The notes: generated by a model not told the origin, from the sequence alone. Shown: positions 1-10,135, numbered from the stretch's first letter. The stretch: DNA of 32,898 bases from Candidatus Woesearchaeota archaeon (GCA_018303005.1 JAGVYY010000047.1:1-32898), one strand, 5' to 3'. Made by a program: numbers and translations.

Positions 1-2
1 TC

Positions 3-851
3 TTCATTGAACAAAACGGAAGTGAAAACCTTATTATAATACGTAAATCAAGGGAATATAAAGAACCAAACAAAGAGATTAATATAGACATCACTGGTAA
101 GGATATTGAGCTTATAAAGAGAATCATAATTTCTTCATATCTAAACAACTACAAACAGATACGAATATACGGAAAAGACCTGGCAACGAAAAAAGATGAA
201 ATCAAAAAGATAGTCCAAAACCTGGTTGCCTCTGAAATTATCGATGAAAACAACTCTGAAATTCTGATAAAAGATTTCCTTAATATAAAAGATGTTAATG
301 TACATCTATTGCTTCGCAAAATAGATAATCTGACAAGATCCATGATGTACAACCTTAAAAACTATAATAAAAATGATATGGACGATGTTGTCAAGCGTGA
401 TCAGGAAATAAACAAACTTTTATTCCTGATAATAAGAACTGTGAAGCATAGCTTTGATGACCCTTACATACTGAAAACACTGAACTTGCCCGAACATGAC
501 AAGCTGCTTGTTTTATGGGACATGTCAATGATTATAGAAAAAATTGCTGATGAAATCAAGAGAATTGCCAGAAGATTTAAAAGACTGAACTGCAATGAAA
601 AGACATTTTTTGAACTGATTAATCTATGCAATGATGTAGAAAAGTTTTACATAGATACAATGAAATCTTATTACAATTCTGACAAAGAATTAGCATTATT
701 ATTGAGCACCAATAAAAAACTTATTTCAAACAAATGCAATGTTATAATGGAAAAACACTGGAGAATAAAAGGTGTTCCGGAAATTCTTGAGAATTATAAG
801 GATATAACTGCATCAGTACACAACATGGCCAGGAAGATATACCAGACCTGA
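3..851 (+). CDS. AbrB/PhoU-like phosphate-uptake-regulator-type protein (5' truncated by window edge)
   Basis: Frame 3 is open from the window start (FIEQNGSENLIIIRKSREYKEPNKEINIDITGKDIELIKRIIISSYLNNYKQIRIYG...) into the listed ORF 309-851; layout resembles the minus-strand protein at 9110-10057 (hydrophilic N-domain, then helical PhoU-like part). Confidence 0.75.
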   Translation, partial: FIEQNGSENLIIIRKSREYKEPNKEINIDITGKDIELIKRIIISSYLNNYKQIRIYGKDLATKKDEIKKIVQNLVASEIIDENNSEILIKDFLNIKDVNVHLLLRKIDNLTRSMMYNLKNYNKNDMDDVVKRDQEINKLLFLIIRTVKHSFDDPYILKTLNLPEHDKLLVLWDMSMIIEKIADEIKRIARRFKRLNCNEKTFFELINLCNDVEKFYIDTMKSYYNSDKELALLLSTNKKLISNKCNVIMEKHWRIKGVPEILENYKDITASVHNMARKIYQT

Positions 852-928
852 ACAATAGCTTTAAAAAACTTATTAACCCTTTGTTTACAGATAGTTTTGA
901 CGTTTATATCTGTATTAATATAATCAAC

Positions 929-1294
929 ATGAAAAAATTAAGTTCTTATAAAGAAACGCTGGAAAGTTTGTACAGTGAAATAAGTCAGACTATAGAAAAA
1001 CTAACTACATCAGAGAATAAAATCCTTTATAATACTGAAGTAAGGTTAGATGAACTATCAGAAAGACTTTCTGAGAACGATCTTTACCTTACATTAAAAC
1101 ATATACCAAGAGGTCTTGGTGATGCTCATGTCTATCAACTCAGGCTATATGACCGTAACATAAATTCTCCTTTAGAAACCGTCATGATCAAATATTTCCC
1201 TGCAAGAGAACCAGAACAAACTAACAAGAGAAGGAGATCTGATGATTATGGCAAGAAATGGCACAAATATCTCAAGGACATTGCCGGTACCTAA
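929..1294 (+). CDS. N-lobe-like part of an APH-fold kinase, ends at a stop in the middle of the apparent domain
   Basis: Listed ORF 881-1294; ATG at 929 has a TATA-like tttatat about 26 nt upstream. 'YQLRLYDRNINSPLETVMIKYFP' resembles the kinase N-lobe strand carrying the ATP-binding Lys. Confidence 0.55.
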   Translation: MKKLSSYKETLESLYSEISQTIEKLTTSENKILYNTEVRLDELSERLSENDLYLTLKHIPRGLGDAHVYQLRLYDRNINSPLETVMIKYFPAREPEQTNKRRRSDDYGKKWHKYLKDIAGT

Positions 1295-2165
1295 TTTTAT
1301 AAGCTCTGTTGAGTCACCTAGAGGAAGTACTATTATTTTTGAATATGCTGGAAAAAAATGTCTGGATGAGATTCTTCCTGACAAGAATGAGAAAGAAAAG
1401 AAACTGTATGCAAAAAAAGCCATTGATATTCTGATAAAACTGCATTATTACTTCTCTCTTTATCCTACAGCCTATGATTATGTCAGGGATAAAGAAAATT
1501 TTTCAGAAGAAATGCTTAAGAATATTGGCAAAGTAATTCTAAAGAAAAACTCTGATCTATTTGGACAATGGAAATCAAGGGATGAGGATATATTAAGAAA
1601 CGACTTAAGACCTATAACAGATATATTAGAGAAGGATTCATACTGGATAATACATGGCGAATATTCTCCGCAGAATATCGTTGTAAACGACAAGAAAATG
1701 TATGCTCTAGACCTTGAACATGTTTCTGTAGCTCCGTGGCAGTTTGATCTTGTAAATCTCCTGAAACATCCTTGTTTTGATTTCAATTACAAGACTATTC
1801 ATGAACTCTTTGAATATTTCCTTGTTAAAAGAACAAACAGCTATATTGGATCTGTTTTGCATGTAAAAAGTGCTGGTATAGGTTCATTAGAAGATTTAGA
1901 TAATGATTATGTCAAACAAGCATTAAAAATATTTTATTTTTCTAATATTTTTAATGACCTACGCACTCTGGGATTTTCATACAGCTACAAAGATAGCCTC
2001 GAAAAAAATATACATCCATCAAAAGAATCTGAAGAGTGGTATACAAAAGACCTAGAAAATATTTTAGTTGACACAGGAGAATTAGAGTTGTTAGATAGTA
2101 ATGAGTCTTGTTCTGTTCAAAAAATAGCAAAGTTTTGTAACATATATAAGGTCTTTGATGCTTAG
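1242..2165 (+). CDS. APH/choline-kinase-fold phosphotransferase-like protein (C-lobe)
   Basis: HGEYSPQNIVV...ALDLEHVSVAPWQFDLVNLL resembles the APH catalytic loop (HxDxxxxN) and DxE/DFG-like motif; overlaps the preceding ORF in another frame. Confidence 0.6.
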   Translation: MIMARNGTNISRTLPVPNFISSVESPRGSTIIFEYAGKKCLDEILPDKNEKEKKLYAKKAIDILIKLHYYFSLYPTAYDYVRDKENFSEEMLKNIGKVILKKNSDLFGQWKSRDEDILRNDLRPITDILEKDSYWIIHGEYSPQNIVVNDKKMYALDLEHVSVAPWQFDLVNLLKHPCFDFNYKTIHELFEYFLVKRTNSYIGSVLHVKSAGIGSLEDLDNDYVKQALKIFYFSNIFNDLRTLGFSYSYKDSLEKNIHPSKESEEWYTKDLENILVDTGELELLDSNESCSVQKIAKFCNIYKVFDA

Positions 2166-2244
2166 ACTAATTTCAAAACATTTAAAAAACTCTTCTCCAA
2201 CAATTATATGCTGAACTAGAAATATCTGTTTCTAGAAATGTAAA

Positions 2245-3963
2245 ATGGCAAACATAAGATCTTTAATATGTTTATTAACAGGACACGTAGATCATGGAAA
2301 GTCCCAGATAATTGAATCTATCTCCGGCATAAACATAATCCAGAAAGAAGCTGGAAGAATCACACAGACGATATACGCTGTCAATGTCTCTATTGAAAAG
2401 ATTGAAGATATTGCAGGATACCTATTAAAAAACATGAAATATAAGATTAATATCCCTGGTTTTCTATTGATAGATAGTCCGGGACATTCTGCTTTCTCAA
2501 ACTTAAGGAAAAGAGGAGGGAGCATCGCTGATATCGGCATTGTTGTAATTGATGTTAATGAAGGAATCATGCCTCAGACAAAAGAAGCTGTTGAAATTCT
2601 AAAAAACCATAAAACACCTTTTATTATTGCCCTGAACAAGATAGATAACATTCCTGGCTGGAAGTCCAATAAAAATTCCAGTATTCTAGACAATGTAAAC
2701 AAACAGGCTGAATCTGTCAAGAACTATTTAGATACCAAATTATATGAAATTGTCGGAAAACTGTATGATCTTGGCTTTAATGCTGAAAGATTTGACAGGG
2801 TTGAGGATTACACAAAGCAGCTGGCTATCATACCGATATCAGCCAAGACAAAAGAAGGTATTCCTGAATTACTAATGGTCTTGACAGGACTAGCGCAGAA
2901 ATATCTTGAAAAAAATCTGGCTGTTGAAACTGACAAGCCTGCGAAAGGTGTTATCCTGGAAGTCAGAGATGAAAAAGGATTAGGTGTTGTCTTAGACACA
3001 ATTGTCTATGATGGAACCTTAAACGTGAATGACAATATTGTTATTGCCTCTCTAGAAGAACCTATAATCACAAAGGTCAGAAGCCTTATAAGCTTAAAGA
3101 ATAATGTTAACAGTGTAAGAGCTGCAGCCTCTGTCAAGATATCTGCTCCAAATATCGATTATGTTATCCCTGGAATGCCTTTTAGAGCCTTAGACAGTGA
3201 AAAAAATATAGAGAGAATAAAAAAAGAATTAAAGGCTGAAATAAAAGAAGTTGTGATAGAAACTGAAAAAAAAGGGATTATTGTCAAAGCAGATTCTCTC
3301 GGAAGCCTGGAAGCTTTGATTTCTATATTGAAGGGAAAGAACATCAAAATAAGAACAGCAACAATTGGAGAAATAACAAAAAAAGATATCTCGAGAGCTG
3401 AGTCAGAAGAGGATGCGATATACAGAATAATAATTGGTTTCAATGTCAAGAATGTCAAACATGAAAATGTAAAAATAATCACATCAAATGTAATCTATAA
3501 GCTTGTAGAGGATTATGATAAATGGGAAAAAGAAAAGAAGGCAGAGTTAGAATCAATAAAATTGCAAAAGATAAAGAAACCCTGCAAATTAAGGATAATG
3601 CCCGGGTATGTATTCAGACAGAACAATCCTGCTGTTGTCGGTGTCGAAGTCATGGAAGGAATTGTTCTAGAAGGAACACCTCTGATGAAAAAAGATGGTT
3701 CTAAAATTACCGGTGTCAAGAGCATACAGAACAATGGCAAGAATGCTGAAAAAGCTGTGAAAGGAGAACAAGTTGCTATTGCCCTGCCAAATGTTACTGT
3801 CGGAAGGCAGATAGTTGAAGGTGACATTTTAATAAGCGATTTTACAGAAAATGAATTTAAAAAATTAAAAGAGGTTAAGGATTATCTAAATCATGAAGAA
3901 ATTGAGCTTCTAAAGGAAATTGCTGTTATTAAAAGAAAGCAGAATTCAATATGGGGTTTGTAA
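2245..3963 (+). CDS. infB: translation initiation factor IF-2/aIF5B, no intein
   Basis: GTPase motifs GHVDHGKSQ, DSPGHSAF, NKID; C-terminal domains typical of aIF5B. Confidence 0.95.
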   Translation: MANIRSLICLLTGHVDHGKSQIIESISGINIIQKEAGRITQTIYAVNVSIEKIEDIAGYLLKNMKYKINIPGFLLIDSPGHSAFSNLRKRGGSIADIGIVVIDVNEGIMPQTKEAVEILKNHKTPFIIALNKIDNIPGWKSNKNSSILDNVNKQAESVKNYLDTKLYEIVGKLYDLGFNAERFDRVEDYTKQLAIIPISAKTKEGIPELLMVLTGLAQKYLEKNLAVETDKPAKGVILEVRDEKGLGVVLDTIVYDGTLNVNDNIVIASLEEPIITKVRSLISLKNNVNSVRAAASVKISAPNIDYVIPGMPFRALDSEKNIERIKKELKAEIKEVVIETEKKGIIVKADSLGSLEALISILKGKNIKIRTATIGEITKKDISRAESEEDAIYRIIIGFNVKNVKHENVKIITSNVIYKLVEDYDKWEKEKKAELESIKLQKIKKPCKLRIMPGYVFRQNNPAVVGVEVMEGIVLEGTPLMKKDGSKITGVKSIQNNGKNAEKAVKGEQVAIALPNVTVGRQIVEGDILISDFTENEFKKLKEVKDYLNHEEIELLKEIAVIKRKQNSIWGL

Positions 3964-5331
3964 AGTTATATCATCCACTGTATTTTTTAAAGATGTTTTT
4001 AGAGCAGCAATCTGCTGCCGGGTATATTTTCCTTCTTGAAATAGTTCTATAATCTCAGTTGATTTATAACCTTCATTTAATAAACTGATAATTACTTCTC
4101 TTTCTTCTCCATCTATTGTATTTCCTGGTTGTTTATATTCAGTGCTTTCTGGTGTTAATAGAATTCTTTCAATCGGAAGTATGGAGTCAATTCTTTTTGT
4201 TGCCTCAATTTGGTCTTGTGCTTGTCTATTCATACAAGAAAGAAATTTAGCATATTTTCCAGGATCTTTAACTAAAACATCAATTTTATTACCAAGGATT
4301 TGTACCTTTACAGATTTCTCTAAATTTTCAAAAGCATGATAAGACCCATCTTCTACAAAATAATAAAAATCACTGATCATGGGTCGTCCGGAATTACTGA
4401 TATATTTATAAGTTTCATGATCTTTGATAATAAAACTTCCAACATCTTTGCCTAAAAAATATCCGATAACTGATCTAGTCCTTGCATCTTCTATTCTTTC
4501 ATAAAATTCGATAAGGATACCTGGCGAGAAAGGATACCTGTTCCTGTTTATCATATCAACGAACTCAGATAACTCATTTTTTACCCCATTTTCTGATGAT
4601 ATACCAAGAATTTTTCTGAATAAGGGAGTATTCCAATATCCAACACCATCATACATCTTAGATATTGGAGCTTTTTGTACAACGCTATCCCTAAGTTTGG
4701 TTAAATCAGATTTTCCAACAAAAGTTTCATATAATCTCTCTTTATCATTGATAATATCAGCACATTGTAATAAGTTTTTTTTAATATCATTTACGCTTAG
4801 TGTATCACTATGAGAAACCATATCCATTATCAAAGAACTGAAGAAACTTCCTTTCTGCATAGCTTCTTGTGCGTTGTTACTTTCTCTCTGCATTAAGTAG
4901 TTTGTAATTAAAATAGGTCTATCACGCATTAAACTCCTTATTGCTATATAGTGCAAGATATCATCTTTGGCACTATCAAAGTAACCGCAAAAATCTAAAG
5001 AAAACAAATCAAACTTTCGTTCAGTGTTTGTTGATTTTACAAAATCTAAAGCAGAACTGTTATACACTTTAATCTTATCTTCCAGAGAATCATTATTGCT
5101 TTTTAATTTTTGATACTCAATACCTATTTCTTCTAAACCAGTTATATTCTTTCTTTTAACGCCAAGTTCATCATAAACTTCAAAAATCTCTAGCATCTCA
5201 GAACCAGGAAGGCAAAAAACATTAAAATTTCTAATCTGTTTTTCACTAAAGTGCTTTCTAACAAATTCTACTATTTTTCTTCTCCATAATCTCTTAGCTG
5301 AGTCTTTTGCAAATGATTTTACTTCATTCAT
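3946..5331 (-). CDS. Rossmann-fold (methyltransferase-like) protein with C-terminal HTH-like segment
   Basis: NVFCLPGSEMLEIFEVYDELG and KFDLFSLDFCGYFDSAKDDILHYIAIRSLMRDRPILITNYL resemble a SAM-MTase fold; C-terminus ISLLNEGYKSTEIIELFQEGKYTRQQIAALKTSL looks like HTH. 3' end overlaps the end of infB. Confidence 0.5.
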   Translation of the reverse strand: MNEVKSFAKDSAKRLWRRKIVEFVRKHFSEKQIRNFNVFCLPGSEMLEIFEVYDELGVKRKNITGLEEIGIEYQKLKSNNDSLEDKIKVYNSSALDFVKSTNTERKFDLFSLDFCGYFDSAKDDILHYIAIRSLMRDRPILITNYLMQRESNNAQEAMQKGSFFSSLIMDMVSHSDTLSVNDIKKNLLQCADIINDKERLYETFVGKSDLTKLRDSVVQKAPISKMYDGVGYWNTPLFRKILGISSENGVKNELSEFVDMINRNRYPFSPGILIEFYERIEDARTRSVIGYFLGKDVGSFIIKDHETYKYISNSGRPMISDFYYFVEDGSYHAFENLEKSVKVQILGNKIDVLVKDPGKYAKFLSCMNRQAQDQIEATKRIDSILPIERILLTPESTEYKQPGNTIDGEEREVIISLLNEGYKSTEIIELFQEGKYTRQQIAALKTSLKNTVDDITLQTPY

Positions 5332-5357
5332 TTTAAGGATAAAATTAGCTATTTTCA

Positions 5358-5373
5358 GTATGTACTATCATAC
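5358..5373. promoter_or_regulatory. Short inverted repeat GTATG-tactat-CATAC just upstream of a TATA-like tttaaaaat in the divergent promoter region
   Basis: Direct reading of the intergenic region 5332-5414. Confidence 0.25.
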
Positions 5374-5414
5374 GAAATGTTTAAAAATCTATATTAAAAC
5401 CTTCTAGACAAAGG

Positions 5415-5855
5415 ATGAATAAAATGGTAGTAAAACTATGCATCAATGATGTAAAAACCGGAAAAAGCTATAACAAAGAGCTGAAGGAAACCGAGATAGA
5501 TGCCTTTTTAAATAAAAGGGTCAATAGTAAGATAGAAGGACATTTCTTCGGTTTTTCAGGTTATGAGTTTCAGATTACAGGTGGTAGCGATGATGCAGGA
5601 TTCCCAATGAGGTTTGATGTTGAAGGTACAGGAAGGAAAAGAGTCTTGCTAACAAGAGGCCCAGGTGTTAAAATAAATATCAAGGGTATGAGAAAAAGAA
5701 AAGCTGTAAAAGGCAACACTATTAACAATGCCATCAACCAGATTAACCTGAAAACATTAAAGTATGGAAACAAAAGTATCGCTGAAAACCTTGGTGTTGA
5801 GGAAAAAACTGCTGAAGAAAAAGAGGCAAAAGTAACCGAAGAAAAGAAGGAATAA
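5415..5855 (+). CDS. rps6e: 30S ribosomal protein S6e
   Basis: Characteristic GFSGYEFQITGGSDDAGFPMRFDVEGTGRKRVLLTRGPGVK; start may be ATG 5415 or 5424. Confidence 0.93.
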   Translation: MNKMVVKLCINDVKTGKSYNKELKETEIDAFLNKRVNSKIEGHFFGFSGYEFQITGGSDDAGFPMRFDVEGTGRKRVLLTRGPGVKINIKGMRKRKAVKGNTINNAINQINLKTLKYGNKSIAENLGVEEKTAEEKEAKVTEEKKE

Positions 5856-5874
5856 GAGATAGTTAATTCTTAAA

Positions 5875-7227
5875 ATGGGTGATGTTATCATAAGCAAATA
5901 TGGTGGGAGTTCTATAACCTCCCATACTGATATAGAAAGGATAAAAAGAATTACATATGATAATCCAAGAAGAAAGATTATAGTTGTTTCTGCACCTGGA
6001 AAAAGAGATAATGATGATGTAAAAGTTACTGATATGCTGATAAAATTAGCAAGAACTAAAGATTCAGATTTATTTGATAGAATTTTAAACAGGTATAAGA
6101 TTGTATTCCCGGATGAAAACCTTGAAGATATAACTGCAATGCTTGATCGCAGATTAAATCAGAATTTGGAGGGAAAGAATGATGCAGATAGGGAAAGCCC
6201 TTATAAGGATGGAATAGCAGCGTTTGGAGAAGAGGCTTGCGCTAGACTATTAGCAAAGTATCTTGGTGCTGAATATGTTGATTCTAGAGAATTATTCATG
6301 GTAACAAATGATTTTGGTAATGCTATAATTCTACCATGTTCTGAAAAAATGATAACAAAAAGATTAAATAAAACAAATAGTTTATATGTTGTTCCTGGTT
6401 TTTATGGGTGTACTGAAAATGGTTTAACAGCAATTTTTGGCAGGAATAAATCTGATTTGACAGGAGCTTATGTTGCATATTCCTTAGATGCTATGTTATA
6501 TGAAATTTTTAGCGACAAAGAGGGTGTTCTTGCATCTGATCCAGATATTGTTAAAGATCCGGTAAAGATAGATAAAATTACATTTGAAGAAATGAGAGAT
6601 TTGGCATATTCAGGATTTAATATATTTCACCCTGAAGCAATGGGGCCTGTTGCTAAAAAAAAGATACCTGTTCATATCAGGGAAACTGCAAAATACCCGG
6701 CAGAAGGCACTTATGTTGTTCATGAGAGAGTTAGTGATTTAAATAAACCAATAGTAGGAATTGCATATCAAAATGGTTTTTGTGCATTTAATATTTGGGC
6801 TTTTGGTTTAAATGACAGGGTTGGAATAGCTTATGATATTTTAGGGATATTTAAAGAAAGGAATATTTCAATGGAATTTATGCCTGGTGTAATTGATGAT
6901 ATTTCAGTTGTACTGAAGCGTAATCAACTAAAAAACCATAGTATTGAAAATATAATAGCTGAAATTCATTCTCTAAATGACGAAGGTATAGAAATTAATT
7001 TTCAGGATGATCTTGGATGTATTGTAGTTGCCGGAATAGGCCTGAAAAACAGGAAGGTAAGCTCTGCTAATATTCAAAGAACAATAGAGAGCTCTGGGGT
7101 TGATATTGAATTTATTTCCCGGGGCTCAAAAAAAAGATGTATTGTTTATGGCGTTAATCATTCTGATGGCAGAAAGGCAGTTAATGCTGTCTATAATAAG
7201 TATATAAGAAGCAAAACACACGTTTAG
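5875..7227 (+). CDS. lysC: aspartate kinase
   Basis: N-terminal SKYGGSSI; FGRNKSDLTGAYVAYSLDA; C-terminal ACT-like repeats (VGIAYDILGIFKERNISMEFMPG). Confidence 0.85.
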   Translation: MGDVIISKYGGSSITSHTDIERIKRITYDNPRRKIIVVSAPGKRDNDDVKVTDMLIKLARTKDSDLFDRILNRYKIVFPDENLEDITAMLDRRLNQNLEGKNDADRESPYKDGIAAFGEEACARLLAKYLGAEYVDSRELFMVTNDFGNAIILPCSEKMITKRLNKTNSLYVVPGFYGCTENGLTAIFGRNKSDLTGAYVAYSLDAMLYEIFSDKEGVLASDPDIVKDPVKIDKITFEEMRDLAYSGFNIFHPEAMGPVAKKKIPVHIRETAKYPAEGTYVVHERVSDLNKPIVGIAYQNGFCAFNIWAFGLNDRVGIAYDILGIFKERNISMEFMPGVIDDISVVLKRNQLKNHSIENIIAEIHSLNDEGIEINFQDDLGCIVVAGIGLKNRKVSSANIQRTIESSGVDIEFISRGSKKRCIVYGVNHSDGRKAVNAVYNKYIRSKTHV

Positions 7228-7375
7228 TTGTTAAAGTAAAAATCTTATCAACATATTTTTTTTCAGATACATTGTTGATTTTTTGGCCAGTTATAAATGT
7301 ATTTTAAGGTGACTATTGTTAAGTAGTATAAAAGAAAACATTAATAAAGTGGTTTATCTTCTATGTGTAAGGAAA

Positions 7376-9109
7376 ATGTCACTTGTAGATATAATTTCAA
7401 ATGTGAGTATTACAGGGAAGAAAATTGTTATAGTTGAGACTCCACCAGATAATTTTCAACAATATGAAGAGCAAAAAGCTAAAATAAATGATGAATTAAA
7501 AAAGGTTAGTGGAAGGAATACCTCTATCACAGCTATATCTTCAGACCAGATTGACTCTTATGATCTCAGAGATTCTGTGGTTTTGATAAATGGAAATAAT
7601 GTATCAGAAAATGGTTCGGGCAGACCGGTATTATTATCATATATCATTCAAGCTGTGGCTATTCGTAATAGAATCATAGATAAAGTTCTGGATATAAATC
7701 CAAGAATTCTTTTTAATAACGGTAAAAACTCTACAGTGAATGGAGCAATAGCTTCTGTTCTAAAAGCCATAATTGGAAACGAGCAAGTACAAGGGTTAAC
7801 AGAGAGTTTTGAAGATCTGGGATTTAAAGGCAATGTTGTTGAGGGATTATATTCTCAGTTAGAATCATTAAAGCACGGCATAGGCACAAGAAAAAATGCC
7901 ACATTTTTAGATGATTTATCTCAAAGATTTACTGAAGGAAACTTGCAATCTACAGAAAATAAAACGTTTTTGATTATTACAGATAAAGCTGGAAATTATA
8001 AAGGCAAATTTGATATCCTAAAACAAGATTCAGATTTAAACGGATTAAATTTTGAAAAATATCACCTGGTTGTCATTGATAATAATGATGAATTAAGCTC
8101 AAACAGTGCAAAACTAGGTAGAGGTATTAATACACTAGAGAGATTAGCAGAGGAGTTCATTAACAGGGGAATTGAAGTTCCAGTAATTTATCAATCTGCC
8201 CATACCATAGATAATTTTAGTGAAAATGAAAGAGCTAGAATAACCTCTTTTCCAAATACGAATTTCATGCCGAAAAACTGTGCACCAAAAATTGTAAGAA
8301 GTAAAAAAGTTGCAAGAAAAGAGATTTCTGTTGGAGAACTTGTACAATCATATGAACATCTTGCAAGATATACTCTATATGTAGAAAAGGTTGGAGATCA
8401 AGGATTCATTAGAAGCTCTGATAAGGAACGATTTATTACTTTTAGCAGAGCAGTTCCCATAGAGATAGATAATGATGAATTCAGAAATAATATTCTGCAG
8501 AAAGCAGGAGTGGAATATGATAAAATAAATCATAAGATGTATGTATTATCCTTATTTCATACTTATTTGAAAAATGAATTGAAAAATGAGAACTTGAAAC
8601 GATGTGGAAAAGATTATTTCGATTTCACAGAGGTGCAATCAGATATTACATCAGTAATGCCGGAAATTTCAGGCAGATTAGAAAGCTTAAGGAATGTTTA
8701 TGATGAGGCTGTTAGAGAACAGAAGGTATTAGAACCCAGAGTAATTGCGCATAATGATGCAAAGTGGGATAATTGGTTTAACGGAATGATACTTGGAGAT
8801 TATGGTAGTGTAGCTCCGGGCAGAGAGTATAATGATGTAGCAAGAGCATTGCTTGATACAGATCATGAATTTAAGGATGTTTTTGATATAAATAAAGTTA
8901 ACAGTGCTGTAACTAATTATCTTGCACTTCGAAGTACTGTTGATCCAGCTTTCAATGATAATAAAGATGAATTTAGAAGAAATGTGTACCGTGCATTTGT
9001 AACAGAATCCTTGAGAATTGCAAAGTATAAAGCTAAAACAGATAAAAATCTAACATATGGTCTAATCAAGGTTGCTGAGATATATGCAGAAATCCTATCT
9101 GCTGAATAA
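7376..9109 (+). CDS. Receiver-like region fused to APH-type phosphotransferase domain
   Basis: Listed ORF starts at TTG 7316; ATG at 7376 (MSLVDII) is in frame. Central FLIITDK...YHLVVIDNNDE...VPVIYQSAH is receiver-like; C-terminal VIAHNDAKWDNWFNGMILGDYGSVAPGREYNDVARAL matches APH catalytic and DxG motifs. Confidence 0.65.
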   Translation: MSLVDIISNVSITGKKIVIVETPPDNFQQYEEQKAKINDELKKVSGRNTSITAISSDQIDSYDLRDSVVLINGNNVSENGSGRPVLLSYIIQAVAIRNRIIDKVLDINPRILFNNGKNSTVNGAIASVLKAIIGNEQVQGLTESFEDLGFKGNVVEGLYSQLESLKHGIGTRKNATFLDDLSQRFTEGNLQSTENKTFLIITDKAGNYKGKFDILKQDSDLNGLNFEKYHLVVIDNNDELSSNSAKLGRGINTLERLAEEFINRGIEVPVIYQSAHTIDNFSENERARITSFPNTNFMPKNCAPKIVRSKKVARKEISVGELVQSYEHLARYTLYVEKVGDQGFIRSSDKERFITFSRAVPIEIDNDEFRNNILQKAGVEYDKINHKMYVLSLFHTYLKNELKNENLKRCGKDYFDFTEVQSDITSVMPEISGRLESLRNVYDEAVREQKVLEPRVIAHNDAKWDNWFNGMILGDYGSVAPGREYNDVARALLDTDHEFKDVFDINKVNSAVTNYLALRSTVDPAFNDNKDEFRRNVYRAFVTESLRIAKYKAKTDKNLTYGLIKVAEIYAEILSAE

Positions 9110-10057
9110 CTATTCAATCTTCTTATGATCTGTAAGACTAAAGATATTTATGGAAGACAGGTGAATAAGCCTTATTATCTCTCCTATATGAAAGAGGATA
9201 ACATTTTCCGGACCTCTCGTTGATTCAAAAATTTTATAGAGTGAAGAAAATATCAATTCATCTTTTAGCATTCCTATTTTATGTGCCTTTCTTAAATCGT
9301 TTTCATAGAATGCCTCATGCAGCAGAATGAAAAGATTTGGGAGTTTTGATAAAATTTCCGATGTTTTTTTTGTTAATCTTAAGTTTTTCTGTGAAGAAGC
9401 AAATTTATACATATAATAAAAAGAATGGTAAATTAATGAAAGATGAGAAACAACCAAAAAAAATTGGTAGGAACTTTTCAATTCCGGAATTCTTTCTTTA
9501 ATTATAAGACGTCTACAGAAATTTGTATAAGTATCTACAAGATCTTTTGATTCTTGATATTTACCAATATTCTTTATATTATTGTTTTGAATATCTTTGA
9601 TTATTTCAGAAGATTCATGCTGGATAGTATGAAATATCTTTCTTAAAATAACAGAAAATCTCTCATTTGATGGTTCCGCTATACTCTCCACATAACACTT
9701 ATTCATCTCTTCTTTTACTATTTCAAATCCAAGCAATGTAGATCTAGTTATTTTTCTAATATGTTTAAGCTGCTCTTCTGTATTATAGGAAAGAATTATT
9801 TGATTATACCCTTTTCTATAATTTTGATTTAATATATTTCTTATTGTTCTTTCATTGTAATCTTCTAGATCTAAATGTATTGAAGAAGCTGGTTTTTTAT
9901 AGTTAATAGGCAATGAGATTAACAATGAGTTATCCTCCCTATTAATCTCAAGCTCTGCATTATCCTTAATTTCATACTCTCTTATCCATTTTATTGGAAG
10001 AGTTAAAGTATATGAATTATTTCCCTGCTTTATTAGTTTTCTTCTCATGTTTCGCAT
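9110..10057 (-). CDS. AbrB/PhoU-domain regulator
   Basis: N-terminal MRRKLIKQGNNSYTLTLPIKWIREYEIKDNAELEI is an AbrB/SpoVT-type swapped-hairpin sequence, followed by PhoU-like helices. Confidence 0.8.
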   Translation of the reverse strand: MRNMRRKLIKQGNNSYTLTLPIKWIREYEIKDNAELEINREDNSLLISLPINYKKPASSIHLDLEDYNERTIRNILNQNYRKGYNQIILSYNTEEQLKHIRKITRSTLLGFEIVKEEMNKCYVESIAEPSNERFSVILRKIFHTIQHESSEIIKDIQNNNIKNIGKYQESKDLVDTYTNFCRRLIIKERIPELKSSYQFFLVVSHLSLIYHSFYYMYKFASSQKNLRLTKKTSEILSKLPNLFILLHEAFYENDLRKAHKIGMLKDELIFSSLYKIFESTRGPENVILFHIGEIIRLIHLSSINIFSLTDHKKIE

Positions 10058-10106
10058 ATACGGACCGGGTTTATAAGTATTACTATTTTTTTGAAAATTT
10101 TAATAT

Positions 10107-10135
10107 AAAGAATATTCTTTATATCGAAAGAATAT
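10107..10135. promoter_or_regulatory. Putative operator: palindrome AAAGAATATTCTTT plus a second AAAGAATAT 20 bp downstream, in a divergent promoter region
   Basis: Direct reading: 10107-10120 is a perfect 14-bp palindrome; AAAGAATAT recurs at 10127-10135; a TATA-like tttatat overlaps. Confidence 0.4.

Noticed and set aside
3159-3827. Minus-strand ORFs of 104-107 aa within infB, and plus-strand 3522-3704
   Set aside because: Fully inside the aIF5B gene in other frames; no independent support.
7228-7375. TTG start at 7316 for the kinase fusion protein
   Set aside because: In-frame ATG at 7376 (MSLVDII) is more plausible; the upstream 20 codons look non-conserved, though this cannot be proven here.
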